From the NCBI GenBank assembly GCA_001655205.1, contig LPNZ01011357.1, forward strand, positions 1-50,393: a stretch of DNA of 50,393 bases, given 5' to 3'. The notes under the pieces were generated by a model that had not been told where the DNA came from, searched no databases, and saw nothing but the letters and a program-made list of their open reading frames with translations. Origin of the DNA: Lenisia limosa. Its lineage: Eukaryota > Breviatea. A program made the position numbers and the translations under genes. Positions 1 to 11,200 of this stretch are shown here, in pieces (the first letter of the stretch is position 1; each line of letters opens with the position of its first letter).

Positions 1-350
1 ATACTCAATTGTTTCAGGGTTCTCCTTGTTGAATCGTGTGTATTTATTGCCACTACTCATTTTCTAAATGTGTTGAGTAAATACTGGCTTGATAGGCAGT
101 GATACAACCAAACAACCAAATAATTGACCATATTTATCAGAAAAAGAAAAATAATTCCAAAAAGATAGTTCATCCAAAGCTGAAGAGAAATTGTCATCCA
201 GCGGCCAAAACTTACCATTTCCTCTCCTCTTGTGTGATGTGTTTCCCATTCATAACCAGAATGCCGTCTGGAGGGAGCAACGCCTCTCGGAAGTCGGCCA
301 AGTGCTCCGCCCACTTCGCCTAAGCCCGTTAAGGGCGATCCCGGCATCAT
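1..350 (-). CDS. Unknown protein, 5' end only (runs off left edge)
   Basis: I do not recognise this gene. On the minus strand an ATG at 350 opens a Gly/Arg-rich first exon down to 216, followed by a GTAAGT donor. An acceptor (TTTAG) lies at about 66-64, and the next exon, from 63 to the window edge, stays in frame and begins KMSSGNKYTRFNKEN. An alternative is that the protein starts at the ATG at 60-58 and the upstream part is untranslated. A second frame between 326 and 218 also looks protein-like but meets stops after every acceptor tried. The gene is divergent from the GEX1-like gene. Only about 60 residues are visible, so no function can be given. Confidence 0.4.
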
Positions 351-564
351 TTTTAATATAATTTCAAATCAACACCAAATCTCTCCAAAAGTTGGCAAGT
401 GGCAAAAAAAAGTGTGGTCTATAGAAGTCTAATTTCGTAAGCGCCTTTTCTGTCAAATTTGACAGATTTCCAGCCTTTTAAATAAAAATTCCTATCACAA
501 TGGGCACCTTTCACACATACAGACCTGTACATTTGCTTGGGTCCTTTTCATTTTCTTTGATAAG
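351..564. promoter_or_regulatory. Short divergent intergenic/promoter region
   Basis: This 214-base spacer lies between the minus-strand gene starting at 350 and the plus-strand GEX1-like gene starting at 565. It is AT-rich with no convincing coding frame. It contains a small inverted pair, TGTCAAATTTGACA, at about 450-465. Assigning promoter function is inference from position only. Confidence 0.4.
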
Positions 565-3275
565 ATGCCCATCTACATTTCTAGATCACATCCAACCCCT
601 TCTATCCCGGAAGACAGGATAGTTTCTGTAAAATGCTTGATTGTCACCACTCTTTTGGTGTTTTGCGCTATCTGCCTCACTGTTGCTCTTGTGACCGACT
701 CCTTTTCTGTCAAGGTCAACGACAACATCGAAGGCCCTACGCCCGCCATTGAGAAGATGGACACTATCTCCTTCAATCTTGAAGATACCTTGTTCCGTGA
801 TCTTTCTCCTGACGCCAAGGACCGATATGACATCGTTCGCAACACTTCTACTCCTGTCGATGTTCCTACCGCTTCCCTCCACTTCCAAGCCAACATTGCA
901 GTTCCGGAACCAAGTAGGGTGTTGATCAAATTTTTATCTAATGATCATGTTATCTTCGCGTTATTTACATTTCAGGCAGCATTTTGGCGTCCTACATTCC
1001 GAACGACTCATCCTTCTCCCGCTGGTTTGTTGGCTTTCTTTGTTCCCAACAATTCAACTTCTTTGTGTTTTTTTCTTTACATCTTAGTTGGCACTTAGTT
1101 TTCGAAGAAATGAAGTCCAGCTGCCGTGAAATGGAAACAAAAGACAGTGAGAAGAGACATTTTGCATGTAGGCTGGAGTGGTAGAAAAGTGCGTCATGCC
1201 CCCCCCCCCTCCATTTATGACATGCTTTAGACCGGCTTGCTGTTTGCCATATTGAATCAAGCGGTTTCTCGACTTCTTCTTGCGACTCTAGTGATTATCA
1301 GGTAAGAAAAAATATATTTTGTTTCAGAAGTTGTATCTTGTGTCCAGAGCTAATTGAGTAGAGCTGTATCTCCTCCCTCTGCGACAGAGACTTCCAAGTG
1401 TATTCCATGTTCTTTCAGCACACAACTGATGTGTAAGCTTGGTATTTCAAATAGTTTTTCATTTTAAACGGACAATTTTGACTCTTAACAGGTGCCACTA
1501 TGTTCAAGCAGAGTCTTTCCACTACGCCACTGAGAAGGCGGTCACTGACCTGTTGTCTTCTGCTTCGCATACCGCAGCGCAGCTTCAGTCCATTGATGCT
1601 CAGGTAAGAAATGATTGTTTAGGCAAATGTGATATTGTAGTCTTTTGAAACACTTTTGAATGTCGAGGCTGTTCAGGAAAAGGCGGACGTCATTTCAACT
1701 CAACAGGTGAGCAGATTTCCCGCTCGTGTTGTCTTTTTGGTTATGTATCCTCATTCTTCAGGCCAATTTGTTGACCCTCACGAATTCCCTAAACGATTCA
1801 ATGGTGGCTAATTTTGAGATGGCTGAAGAATCTGTAAAGATGATGTCTTCTATTACTGAATCACAAGTAGGTCACCTCAGCACTGCTTATCTTGTACCTA
1901 AAATGGGTTTTTTTACACCGTATAGGCTGAACTTTCTGGACTCGTTGTCACAATCAAAGAGTCACAAACTGAAATGCTTCATTCCCAAAAACAGTTTGTT
2001 GGTAGTATACGTGTTTTTGTTGCAACCTTTGTCTTCTTACTTTTCAGGCATGCTATTGAGGAAGCGAAGCGTTTTGAAACCACATCATCAAGTCTTGACA
2101 CAATTGACTCTCTTTCTAAGGAGGCTAGTATATCGCTTCGTAGCCTCTCCAAAGACGTGTCCCATGAACTCAATGAGCTGAAAATGGCTTTGGTTGGTCA
2201 GGTTGTTCAATCAATTCATGATTTCTTCTCGATGCTGACATTCCCAGGCTGAACAACGGCAGGAGACTCTGCGCATTGAAACAATGCTATCCGTTGCAGC
2301 TGCTGACCTCATGGAGCAAAGCTTAATGGTAAGTGTTTGAATTGTTATTACGAATTCACAGTTGCATATAATTGTTTCTCCATTGTACCATTGTATCAAA
2401 AGCTGACCTCTCAGGCTAAGCATGCACATGGTGACATTATGGAGGCGTTAGGTTCCGTCAAAAGCTTCCAAAACCTTATTCTTGGTATGTTTTCCTCCAG
2501 AATTGAGCACTTTACTCAAGGACTAAAGGGTGGACTTAGTTTCACCTCTTAGGCGAGGTTTACGACTTTAAATCCGTCGCGTTCTTTGTTATCAGCTTTG
2601 CATGTGGTGAGAGGGCGTTAATTGAGACATTCTTTTTGTGTTGCTTGTCCAATTAACCCTTATAGTCGTATTTATGACATCATCTGACGCACTGTCCCGT
2701 GCCCGCTTCCCTCTAATTGCCCTTCTTCTGGTCCAACTGGTTGCCGAGCGCTTCCTCCTTAGTTCTGGCGAAGTTCTCTACTACTTGGCCGTGATTGGTT
2801 GGCATCATGAATTTTTGTTTGTCTTTTTTTTTTATTGGTTGGCATCATGAATTTTTGTTTGTCTTTAATTTGGAATTTGTTTTGCATTTCTGACAACTCA
2901 GGAGCTTCCATTCAGCCTTATGCCATTGTCCATTTCCTCAGACAGGTTTGTGGGAGCTTATCTGATTTACTGCAACATAGTTCATATTGTTGTGTAAAGC
3001 TAACATTTTCAGTCAGTGTGCCTTGGAACATGCCTGTATCTCCTGTACTCATGGTGGACTTACGTAGCCCCCCACATTCTTCTTGCCCGTGTCAATGAAG
3101 GGCTTGCGTCTGAGCTGCGTTATCACTCCGCTCTCCTGAGAGACTTGAAGAAAGGTGTGCTGTTTTGATGTAAGTCTCAACTCATCATGTAGAACCCTGC
3201 CTTCCGTGGAAATCGGAGACAGTTGCTGTGCCAGTGGAGGCTGTGGCGCCGGTTCAGTTCAGACTTAGTTTATAG
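565..3275 (+). CDS. GEX1: GEX1/KAR5/Brambleberry nuclear-fusion (karyogamy) protein
   Basis: Members of this family act at the nuclear envelope/ER during fusion of gamete nuclei. About fifteen exons can be joined in phase. Order: an N-terminal hydrophobic segment (signal anchor) at about 630-700; a Cys-rich lumenal module (FEEMKSSCREMETKDSEKRH at 1107-1166, then SCISSLCDRDFQVY and TTDVCHYVQAESF across 1362-1530), with the Cys and aromatic spacing of the GEX1/KAR5 signature; a long Gln/Ser-rich coiled coil (1530-2500); a transmembrane hairpin (SVAFFVISFACG, then a short SSDALSRARFPL loop at 2690-2710, then LLLVQLVAERFLL); and a further hydrophobic exon near 3012-3060. The last exon ends at TAG 3273-3275. 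A 10-base microexon at 1292-1301 is needed to keep frame. Family assignment rests on order and spacing of motifs, not on a search. Confidence 0.85.
2794..2866. repeat. Direct repeat duplicating an exon/intron boundary
   Basis: A 33-base segment starting ATTGGTTGGCATCATG occurs at 2794-2826 and again at 2834-2866, a 40-base period, separated by a T-run. Each copy contains the same candidate splice donor (ATTG|GTTGGC) of the GEX1-like gene. Using the first donor joins in frame to the exon beginning GAGCTTCC near 2902. Confidence 0.9.
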
Positions 3276-3654
3276 GGGGATGGTATGGATGGTATGGGAT
3301 GTTATTTAAAGGTTAGTCGGTTTAATACAGTTAGTTATCAGGTTTTTCCTTCTGTGGCATCATATCCTAACTATTCAAGACTAATAACAGGATTTGTTAA
3401 CTATTCCGATAAAAGGACCATGGTCATCCCAGCTAACTGAATCAGACTATCTGAATAATACACACCTAGAAAGAAAAATGGTTCTACTTAAACTACAACA
3501 CCCACCCATTTACTTCTTAACAACTTTCTTTTTCCTCCTCTTTGTTGGGGGAGGAGCCACAGGTATCGTCCGTTCAAAGGGCTTCAATCTAAATATGGTA
3601 ATGAATGTCATTAAACAAGATATTGCCACACAAGCAACTCCTTTCACAGGTTTC
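3276..3654. other. Convergent 3' intergenic spacer
   Basis: This spacer lies between the 3' ends of the GEX1-like gene (+) and the TPR gene (-). It starts with a GGATGGTAT microrepeat near 3280-3300. A plus-strand open stretch (about 3478-3666, hydrophobic) shows no splice continuity or recognisable domain and looks incidental. Confidence 0.5.
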
Positions 3655-4855
3655 TCACATTGCTGAACCCACTAACACTTTCAGTCCGCGGTGCTTGATT
3701 TTCATTAGGTTTGAAGTTGCTGTTTGCGTGCGCGGGTGCTGGATACCCAAGATATCTTCGAATAGCGACTGTGCTTCCAAAAAGAACTGTCAGCGTTAAC
3801 TTTACTGGGACTACATATTTGAAGACTCCCCAACCCACATGAAGCGCAATGTCATATTCGGTCAGGGCATCAAGAGCGCATCCAAGGTTATTGAATGCAA
3901 CCTAACTCGTCAATATTGCATATGAACTTGAAGGGTGCAAATAAAGCGACAGTCAACCCACCGCAGTGTCCACATGTGTTGCACCAAGAGACATTTCTCT
4001 GAGGTCTCTGGTCTGTGCAAACCTAACATGTTAATGAGAGCCCTGAATTTGCCATACGCCCCTCTTAATCAATCCACTCCTTCTCCCACGCTTCAGAAGC
4101 CTCAGCAAAAGAGCCTTGATGGAAGAGTGCTGTTCCAATACAACTATATGGCAACGCAACTGCGAAAGTGGGTCGTAGTAAAAATCAGCAATCAAGGTGT
4201 TTCGGATTAGTTTTGAGGCAAAGAGATTCAATTACCTAATAATTCACAATATAAGAAGATGAAAGTTTATGATGAAAATAGACCGACCATCAGGATGCCC
4301 TGAGGGCAACTTCTGTGACAACGTCCGCGATTCCTAAAGAGTCAAAAATGCTTTGTGGCATCCAAACAAACCATAAAGTACTGGAGTGCAAGAGCGTCTT
4401 GGCAGTCGCTTTCATAGACCGACCCAATGTTGATCAAGAAAAACATTGCTGCTTCCACTGGCATGGACTGTTCACTAAATACAGTTACCCAACTCATTTG
4501 GCCTATTTCTATCCATCTATCCTTCAGTATCTTATCCCAGTCATCTATCAACACTTGACCATAAACCTCTGTCATACCTGAGTTCCACCCATTTGACCTG
4601 GGCCTCACGGTACGTTTCAATTGCAAGCTAAATAGTGACATTATCAAAACAAAACAAACAAAACAAACAAAACAAAAAAGAAACAAAGAAACACTACCAT
4701 AAGAAATAATCCCATTCTGTAAACAAGCCCACCGAAAAGCTCTTTGCCGTATGATAGACTCCAGCAGCTTCAATAAGACGCTCCACCATGGGGTGTGGGC
4801 ATGGGGGCGGGTAGAGAACCTCTCTAATTAGGCATGGCTGGAACGCCTCCGCCAT
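3655..4855 (-). CDS. Tetratricopeptide-repeat (TPR) protein
   Basis: Read on the minus strand from ATG 4855 (MAEAFQPCLIREVLYPPP) to TGA 3657-3655, about eight exons give a protein of roughly 260 residues. At least three TPR-like helical pairs are visible: AIETYREAQVKW; IGSVYESDCQDALALQYF followed by SQKLPSGHPDG; PYSCIGTALFHQGSFAEASE; and FNNLGCALDALTEYDIAL followed by LFEDILGIQHPRTQTA. The pattern (NLG, GHPD/THVDTA, HPRT) is that of kinesin-light-chain-like TPRs often seen in flagellate proteomes; a ciliary role is inference, supported only by sharing a divergent promoter with the AXDND1-like gene. Introns are short (one is about 38 bases), apart from intron 1, which carries an (AAAAC)n tract. 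Confidence 0.75.
4646..4692. repeat. (AAAAC)n / (AAAC)n microsatellite
   Basis: Interrupted AAAAC/AAAC tract inside the first intron of the TPR gene (reads GTTTT on the coding strand, so it also serves as a pyrimidine-rich stretch before the acceptor). Confidence 0.9.
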
Positions 4856-5281
4856 TGCTTCTTTGTGCTATGTTGATAAGATCATTCTTGACTGGTATCA
4901 TGCAATCCACTATTAACCGACATACCTACTACTCCGCTATTCTTCTTTTGTTGAGCTTGTTACACGGAGAAGTACTAACGACTACAAATGGAGCAGTGGC
5001 AAGGAGGTAGTAGGTAGCTTTCCCTTTTCCCAGAAAATGTGATATTTGAATTAAGATAAGATTAAGATATGGTTTAAGCGGGCAAAGAGGCAAGGAGGCG
5101 TCCTATCTGAGTTAAAGGGCACTTCCGCCACCGCATTTAGGGCAACTGGAATTTTCTTTTCCGCTCCTTCCTCTTCCTCCTCCCCACCATATTGGGCAAG
5201 TAAGTAGAAAGAAGAAAATAAGAACACTCGCAGAGATATACTGAGCATACATTACCAAAGCAATGACGTGATTCTATCACT
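4856..5281. promoter_or_regulatory. Bidirectional promoter region, TPR gene / AXDND1-like gene
   Basis: This 426-base spacer lies between two divergent start codons. No coding frame with splice continuity was found. A single GGCAAC-type half-site (around 5140) resembles half of an RFX X-box, but the second half is not evident, so I do not call a site. Shared regulation of the two genes is inferred from position. Confidence 0.45.
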
Positions 5282-8200
5282 ATGCCCGCCACTGGAGTTA
5301 CCTGGGATGCTTCGGCTTCTCCTGGGTTACCATCACTTCGCGTAGTATCTGGAGCGAAGTCGCAGCAGCCTCCAGCCTCACCACGCCATCGTGCAACCAG
5401 GCCACTCACCGCACCGATCAAGGACCCACAGCACTTCCGTGTCCCGAACCCTGGCCCTTCCCCCCGCAAAGTAAGCCAACCTACCAGTGTCTTGTCGTTT
5501 TGTTGTGTGCTGAAAAGCTGAAAAGCTGTAGAGCGGTTTTAGTCTGATGGTGTAGATAAATGTTTTGCCTCGTCCACGTATACCCCAAAGCCCTCGTCGA
5601 AACAGAGGTTTGGAGAGAATTAATGTCGAGAAGTAAGAGAATTAGTTTCCGTTGATGACATCATATTGTTGCTCCATGTTTTGTTTTTCTACTTTTAGGC
5701 TCTTTATTCTTCAGGCTTAAGCGTTCCAGACCTGCCAGCTCTGAGNNNNNNNNNNNNNNNNNNNNNNNNNNNNNNNNNNNNNGCATTCTCTTCCCCAGCA
5801 CCAGGACCTGCACGATGCCTTCAACGTAGGAATCCAAGGTAGTCTGATGCCTTTAGCGTCCTCCTGCTTCTCCCATCAGTGGCCCAGGTCTTTCTCTTTC
5901 AAGCCTCAAAGAATCAAAATTCCGTGGGTCAACTGTTTTCACTGTTTTCCATTCAATGATGTCAGTCTTTGTAAACAAGCCCTACCGGAATAAGCTTGAA
6001 TTTAATGCAACATCCTTTTTGGTAAAAATAGAAAAAAAACACAGAACTGAAACAAAGATAACGCCACAACGCTTAAAATCACAGATTTATCACATTTTGC
6101 GTTTTTTTTTTTAGTTCTGCGCCTTAAGGTCAATCGAAACCAGTAGCAAGCAATATTCAAGAAACATTTTATTTAATGAATGCAGCAAATCCGGATCCCA
6201 CGCCAAACAGACGAGTCAAAGATGCAGTGGTGAAGTACGTCTTAGAGGTAGGCTTTCCAAGACAGAGTCTTTCTATTAATGAGTTTTCCCCTCTTGACAC
6301 CCTAGGATGTTGAATGGGAAAAACTTATTTTTGATTTGAAGACCACCAAGATTCCTCGAAAGTACCAGTCCATCAAGACAGCCCCGCTGCAGCAGGTTCT
6401 TGACTCCACCGGAGGCGATGTTGGCCGGGGCTGTTGTACCAATCGTATTGCTTAGCTTACTGTATAGGTGAATTATAACGACCGCACGCATTTGTGGGAA
6501 CAAGTAGTGTTTCCGAAAGTCATTCCAAGTGGCAGAGAAGAGGTTCTCCAGCTAGCAACCTGCCTTGAAACTATGCTGCAGCACGTCGACAATCAGTATG
6601 TCGATGCTAGGCCTGCTAATGCTTCAGGTGGACCATTCCTGAACTGGCGGACGAGGCTCTGGCTTTCGACTTTAAAGAAACTCTGGGTGCCGAGTTCGCT
6701 GTGTGGGATGCCGTGTTTGCTGAGGTTGGATTGGATGCATTATTGGGCAGGGGCATTATTCGTATCAAGGATAGATAATGGATACATGGAGCGTACTATC
6801 ATATGATCATATTGTTAACGGATGGTTTACTACTCAGGTTGGGCGACAAACAGCGGTGGAGTGTATTGAGCGAGCTGCAGTGATGATGCGGCTCAGACAG
6901 CGCCTCAAGGTACGATGTTGAGGGTTTATGTCACAATTCAGAGCTTCATGTCAGCCGCGGATAGTTTGGCCTCTCTTCTCCAGCTGGCCGTTCAGGAAGT
7001 CAAAAGCAGATGTATGATTGGAGTGATGGATTATTGCTAGGGCTTCACTTCGGTTCGAAAAAAAAGACAGAAATTCTTGATAAATCCTCGAAAACTATCG
7101 ATTTTACCGGTATTTTTCGAACCGAAGTGAAGACCTAATTAGCCCTTTTTGATCTCACACTGCGCAGTCCAGTATGAAATTTCAACGTGGGAGTCCGAGA
7201 AAGAAGATCTTGAGCACCAAGTTGAAGGACTACAGTAGGAGGCTTTGGTGTGTCTTTAGTTAACTGTTCAGGCGTGAATTAGCTGTGAAGTCAGCGCAAT
7301 ACACCACCCGATTAAATCAGGTGGAAAACAGTCTTGTCAGGGACAAAGCAGCCAAAATGTTTGTGTTCTTGATGGGACAGATTCCATTACCACAATGGTC
7401 ACACAGCAGGGACCTTGAGACGGAAGTGGCTCGACTCCGAGCCGCCCTAGCTGCCGCACAGCCCTCTTCTGATGTCTATGCCACCCCTCATGTTCGTGTT
7501 GTTTTTGGTGCTTTTCATTCCATACTGTCTTCTGACTTTTCAGCAAAGCTTCACCCGCCATACCGCTCTTCAGCACATGAAAATTACTGTAAGCCTTGTT
7601 GTGTGTCTCCATATATATCCGGAGTCGACACACAAATTTTACTGAATATGACTCCTTTCAATCCTGTTACGTGTTATAGGCAACCCATTCATCAGCTCCC
7701 CAAAGCCCCTTTTCCAACCACAGCCCCCGTGAGCAGGGATTCAAGAAAGGGTTTTCGAGCGTCAGAAGATTTTTATCAACGACCAAATGAACCAATGGAG
7801 GAATGCGTTATCTTGATGTCTGATTCTCCAGAATCCCTCCGACGAGATGCTATGATTCTTGACGAGTCACCCCGTGTGCTTGTTGACGAGTCAGCTACTT
7901 CAGGCCTTGTCATTGTCCAAATCAAACCTGGCGTGTTTAGATGTAGTCAAGGCTGTCAGACGGACAATGTGCTCCAGCCCTTGGCAACCCCCAGAATGGC
8001 TTCGGTCACCCCCTCTGCCCATAAGGCCACCATGGTAAGGGAGTATGGCTATACTATGAAGACATAAAGCATAAAGTGTTTTGTAATCGATATGCTTGAT
8101 AAACGTGATTTTGTGGACGGCTTCGACCTGGACTCGGTTCTTTATATTCTCTATAACATTTGCTAGGTGAGCCGAGTGAGTCAGACATTGGGAAGTGATC

Positions 8201-11200
8201 TCAATGATCTGAGTGAAAACAGTTTGGAGGCGTCCCTGGAAGCCGCCACATCTCAGGCTGGGCCTATTCTATCCCTGGCTTCCCGACAAGCATCATTCAA
8301 TACCATTGCTGCTGTAGTGAAGGGTGAGTCTCACTAACCCTATAGCCTCTACATGGGTATAAAACTCATTCTTTTTAGCGGAGGAAGACAATGAACAGAA
8401 CGAAAAGATTAGGCGTTTGTGGGATGAAAGGAATACAATCGAATGCCGTTGGTATATCACCATTCTTGAACTTGAATAGCAATCATATTTCCAGAGGCCC
8501 AAGCTGTCAGTCTGTGGTCTACTCTCCTGGCCCACATTTCGAAAGTTGAGGACATATCGTCACGCGCGATTGACGGTGGCGTTGGTATGTTGTCTATGCA
8601 TTTCTTATGTTTTATGCTTTAAAAAAAATGACCAAGAAATTCTTGAATCCCTGAAATTTTTGGTCTTTTCGGACTATATAATAGCCATTGCAGTTCATAT
8701 GCGCTCAGCTCTTGATTACCTTTGTTTACACTTTAGAAATTCCTGCTGACTTAGAAGAAGAGCTATCTCGTGATTTACCAAGCCAAGGATCGTAAGGGCC
8801 AACGGCTTTAGTCTCATTTTCAGTTCAATCAACAACAAGGGGTCGTCGTTCAGTGATATGTGCAGTGCAAAACTTACAGCTATTCGAGCTAAAATGTGCA
8901 TGAAATCGAAGACCCCGAAGGCCAAGCGCAACTCGGTAAAGGGTGCAAGAAGACCGCTGAGTCGAGCCATGAGTGGAAGTGTGCGGTCGTTGCCTGGTGT
9001 GAGGGAACCGTCCAGTCAAGAATGCCAAGTATGTTGTGGTGACTAATTTTAACAATAAAAGGTGAATATAAAAAAGTTAGAGGGGATGAAAAATCTTTCG
9101 TAAAGAAACACATCACTGACCTTTGAAGTGGAACGCCGACGACGCCCGCAAGGCTGGGTGGACTGGCGCTCTTCCTTCACACGAGTGAGTTTCTTGGTTC
9201 TGTAGCCATGTAACGCTGTAGTCATGATGAGCTAACAGCAAAATGGCGTGCTGGTATGCCCGAAGATGAGCCTGTCAGAGACCCTGGGTATGTCGTGTTC
9301 CCTTTGTTGTCACCCAGCAGTGCACGGGCACCAAGTAGTGAGAGAATTTCTCGGCACTCCAGCGACAGTGAGAGACGACTCAGTAGGCACCTCTGACTTT
9401 CTCACTGTTAAGATGAATCTTCCTTTTCGCCGATCAGAGAAACCTCCGACTCGAAATTGGAGGTTGACTATTCAAATATCACGGGTTATGGTAGGCATGA
9501 CAACAAAATATTCCGGCGGTCTTGTAAGACGAACGTTGACCCCTTTAGGCCCTTCAGATGCTGACGACTCGAAACCAATACAGCCAACCAAACCAACGTG
9601 TCCTTCCACATCCTGTAAATGTGACTTTTTTCCGAGGAATACTCTTTATTAGTCATTTCATCTTGTTTGGCCCAGTTTAAACTGACCCTTTAGCACCCTC
9701 TGAAGTTGTTGCCTTAAGCCATTCAGCTGCTACCTCACCCGTACCATCTGGTGAGTCTCCATCTACTCGAAACTACGTTTATTCTTCCCAACACCTTGGC
9801 TCCTTATTTCCAGGGGTTTCAACGCCACGTCGCGGCCGGTTGTCGTCATCCAATTCCCTTTTCGGCGTATCGGATGCGGACGAACCCATAAACGAAGCTG
9901 AATCGTGGGCAAACGGCGTGACACTTCGCTAAGGTTTCGTCAATTGTTCAGTCATATTTTGTTGGCAAATTGTAATTATTCAGAAGGGAAGCTGAACTTG
10001 GAAGCGAGGCCAACAAGCAGCAGTTTATCACTGTTGGTCACTGTCTCTTGTCTTCTCTTTGACCGTTCAGGCTCTTCGATCCAGCACGAACTTACTTGTC
10101 GAGTCCGAGAAAGCCAACCAAGACGTCTCATCCACCCTTGCACGTGTGGATGATGACGAGGAGATGGAGGGTCAAGAAGAGCATGTCGCCGCCAAAGCTA
10201 GCAAGTCTCTGGTAAGGACGCGGCTTCCTTTCATTCTGTAGCACTCTATCCAGGCGGTCAGCGAGGTCAAAATAGTCTCGCTTGGCGAGCTACCTGAAGC
10301 AGGAGTGGTGATATCGCATGACAAACGCGAAGTCAAGGAGTCACCGCGTGTTCTTGGCGGTCCCGAAGCCGCAGTACCTCCGTCGGCCATCTCTATCGAC
10401 NNNNNNNNNNNNNNNNNNNNNNNNNNNNNNNNNNNNNNNNNNNNNNNNNNNNNNNNNNNNNNNNNNNNNCTGTCACCCCCCATGTTGCCCAACTATAAGG
10501 TTTGTCCACTTCTTGTTGGAAAGGGTAACTTAGCAGGACGATGGCTTGACGCCCTCACGCACGACCTCGATAAGCGGTTTGTAAGTGCCTGCTTTGTGCA
10601 GTCGGTTCCGTTTTAATTCTCACTGCCTAGGTCAAGATGATCATCTGAGCCGCGGCTTTTCCGACCTGTCACATGATGAACAACTCCCAGTTGCACGACT
10701 TGAGGCTGACGATATTCAGGGACTACAGGAAAGGAAAAACGTGGTGAGAATCCTTGGCTATTGGACCTTTCCTCTCCCTATCTCTCTTTTCACTCATTTG
10801 ACCCTTTTGCCATTCCAGCCTCCAGCCCAGAAGAGGCGACACAGCATCGCCACGATGAGCAGCTTCCTTGTACTGAGAGAACACGGCCACTTGCCGTCTG
10901 ACCAAACCAACCATATCCAAAGCATTGTTGATGCGTCTGAGGTGGGGGTACTGTACTTTTGAACTTCTTATTAATTTCGACGGCNNNNNNNNNNNNNNNN
11001 NNNNNNNNNNNNNNNNNNNNNNNNNNNNNNNNNNATATTGACCTTTATATCTCTCTTGCCATAGTCTTCATCAAAGAACGAAATATCTGAAAGTCTGAAG
11101 AATCCCCTTGAAGATAAGGATCACGACTCAGGTACGGGTTTCTTTTGTCATGACCTCCCCCAGACAGTTCCTCCTCTGATGAAGAGGCGACCTTGCCTAA

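Noticed and set aside
1329-1361. Apparent in-frame TAG inside the conserved Cys region of the GEX1-like gene, suggesting a reassigned stop codon or pseudogene
   Set aside because: A normal ~60-base intron ending GAGTAG removes it, and TAG is clearly used as a real stop in the PARP, oligoribonuclease, glutamine synthetase and FHA genes.
3394-3666. Plus-strand ORF with a hydrophobic stretch between two convergent genes
   Set aside because: No domain, no splice continuity, and it overlaps the 3' end of the TPR gene; likely incidental.
5130-5150. Possible RFX X-box in the TPR/AXDND1 promoter
   Set aside because: Only one half-site (GGCAAC) is present; no matching left half at the right spacing.
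5137-5469. Minus-strand ORF opposite the first exon of the AXDND1-like gene
   Set aside because: Shadow of a Pro/Ser-rich exon whose plus-strand frame starts with ATG and ends at a good GTAAGC donor.
7051-7062. GGTTCGAAA resembling a tRNA B-box
   Set aside because: No A-box or cloverleaf around it; it belongs to the terminal inverted repeat of the MITE.
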